Assembly: GCA_003233475.1 (NCBI GenBank)
Contig: QILU01000191.1
Location: 1-6,503 of the forward strand
From: Ahrensia sp.
GTDB taxonomy: Bacteria; Pseudomonadota; Alphaproteobacteria; Rhizobiales; Rhizobiaceae
Length of the DNA: 6,503 nucleotides
Reading direction: 5' to 3'
Positions 6,059 to 6,503 of the stretch are shown here, in pieces. Both the position numbers and the translations under genes were made by a program. Numbering within the stretch: position 1 is the first letter of the stretch; every line of letters starts with the position of its first letter. The notes under the pieces are model-generated. The model was not told the origin of the DNA. It was given only the letters and a program-made list of their open reading frames with translations, and ran no database searches.

Positions 6059-6503
6059 GATTGTTTCCAATAATGCGGTTTCCTCTTCTCCCCACCTGGG
6101 GAGAAGAGGGAGCCATATACAAAAACCATCATGGAACTTCCCAGCGAGCGAAGAGCGAGCCGACGAGAATCTCGTCGCGCCCGCGCAGGTGTTTCGCAAA
6201 GCGAAACTACCGTGAGCGCATCCCTATTGACTGGCCCAAACGATACGCGCGACCCAGTCCAATTCCGAAAGCTGTAAGAATTAAGAGACTCCAATTCCAG
6301 AATCTTGGCCGTTTTCCGGGTAAGGGTTTTAGCCATCACCTCGCCATCGCTAGTGCGTGCGACCACCCGGTCACCTCGGCGAATCGACGCGCCGGGGGAG
6401 ACGATTATCCGATCACCGTCACGGTAAAGCGGCAGCATGCTGTCACCGGAAATCTCCAGCGCATAAATAGCCTCGCCATCAGGGGTTGGAAAATTTACTG
6501 CAT
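6055..6503 (-). CDS. S24 (LexA/CI-like) regulator, 5' truncated by window, C-terminus frameshifted
   Basis: This is the C-terminal peptidase domain of an HTH-S24 regulator; the DNA-binding N-terminus lies beyond the right edge. The visible part reads [22 protein letters not shown] and on. The catalytic serine is in SGDSM (codon 6441-6439) and the lysine in VMAKTL; they are 37 residues apart, the same spacing as Ser119 and Lys156 in E. coli LexA, so the self-cleavage dyad is intact. After LELESLN the frame leaves the family pattern. The expected ending is legible in another frame (6265-6224), while the current frame adds 74 unrelated residues through hairpin-rich DNA to a TAA overlapping the lysS stop. 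Compared with relatives, about 19 bases seem to be missing after SLN. The protein may be a recent pseudogene, or expressed but lacking its last beta strand. Confidence 0.8.
   Translation of the reverse strand, partial: AVNFPTPDGEAIYALEISGDSMLPLYRDGDRIIVSPGASIRRGDRVVARTSDGEVMAKTLTRKTAKILELESLNSYSFRNWTGSRVSFGPVNRDALTVVSLCETPARARRDSRRLALRSLGSSMMVFVYGSLFSPGGEKRKPHYWKQS
6082..6109. repeat. Perfect 12-bp hairpin between lysS and the S24 gene
   Basis: CCTCTTCTCCCC (6082-6093) and its exact complement GGGGAGAAGAGG (6098-6109) enclose the loop ACCT, 23 nt after the lysS stop. There is no T-run on either strand, so it is not a classical intrinsic terminator, though it could help end transcription from both convergent genes. 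CTTCTCCCC/GGGGAGAAG hairpins are, from memory, a common intergenic repeat type in rhizobial genomes, so this is probably a REP-like copy. Confidence 0.6.
6161..6211. repeat. Two further adjacent hairpins downstream of the S24 relict stop
   Basis: CGACGAG (6161-6167) pairs with CTCGTCG (6171-6177) around AAT. Fourteen bases later GTTTCGC (6191-6197) pairs with GCGAAAC (6201-6207) around AAA, extendable by GGT/ACC (6188-6190 with 6209-6211) across a one-base bulge. The preceding bases 6144-6160 repeat AGCGAG. Together with the 6082-6109 hairpin this forms a 130-bp mosaic of inverted repeats, ending 12 bp before the relict S24 stop. It resembles dispersed intergenic repeats more than coding DNA. 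Confidence 0.5.
6224..6265 (-). pseudogene. Relict C-terminus of the S24 regulator in a shifted frame
   Basis: Read from 6265 on the minus strand the codons give [13 protein letters not shown] and then TAG at 6226-6224. This is the usual closing beta strand and stop of alphaproteobacterial S24 regulators. It lies out of frame with the upstream S24 domain, and that frame has stop TAA a few codons before it. It therefore marks where the original gene ended and shows that the longer open frame to 6055 is secondary. Confidence 0.8.

Noticed and set aside
1..6503. Defence island, prophage or biosynthetic cluster
   Set aside because: Apart from the S24 fragment, which has no phage genes beside it, all recognisable genes are housekeeping or common alphaproteobacterial genes.

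Overview
The window looks like ordinary chromosomal DNA of an alphaproteobacterium, most likely of the order Hyphomicrobiales (Rhizobiales). This is inferred from a class I (not class II) lysyl-tRNA synthetase, a 134-residue L20 with a C-terminal extension, the order rpmI-rplT-pheS with no infC just upstream, a small TerB-like protein of rhizobial type, and an S24 repressor whose relict C-terminus is the common alphaproteobacterial ...[12 protein letters not shown] content is moderate. No similarity search could be run.

Left part (1-2736, all minus strand): a translation operon read right to left. It runs rpmI (L35), rplT (L20), a hairpin followed by a T-rich tract, pheS (phenylalanyl-tRNA synthetase alpha), a small ASCH-domain protein, and an unrecognised gene that runs off the left edge. 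The last three are linked by 4-base stop/start overlaps (GTGA, then ATGA), so they are probably translated in a coupled way. pheT is not visible; if present it lies beyond the left edge, so at least two accessory genes would sit between pheS and pheT.

Middle (2737-4444): a 234-bp divergent intergenic region with a good sigma70-like promoter for rpmI, short repeated GCCGCTT elements and a 16-bp interrupted palindrome. It is followed by a plus-strand gene for a secreted family 3 solute-binding protein with no transporter genes beside it. That gene converges on a minus-strand TerB-like gene, and the two share the stop bases TTAA. The 182 bp to lysS carry weak candidate promoters for the two divergent genes.

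Right part (4445-6503): lysS/lysK encodes a complete class I LysRS. It converges on a minus-strand S24 (LexA/CI-like) regulator whose N-terminus lies outside the window. The Ser-Lys dyad of that regulator is intact, but its last segment is frameshifted: the expected ending is still legible in another frame with its own stop, while the current frame runs through three strong hairpins (REP-like DNA) to the end of lysS.

I see no phage, CRISPR, transposase, toxin-antitoxin or biosynthetic cluster. The points most worth a second look are the decayed S24 tail with its hairpin cluster, the hairpin before pheS, and the coupled ASCH/unknown pair inside the pheS transcription unit.
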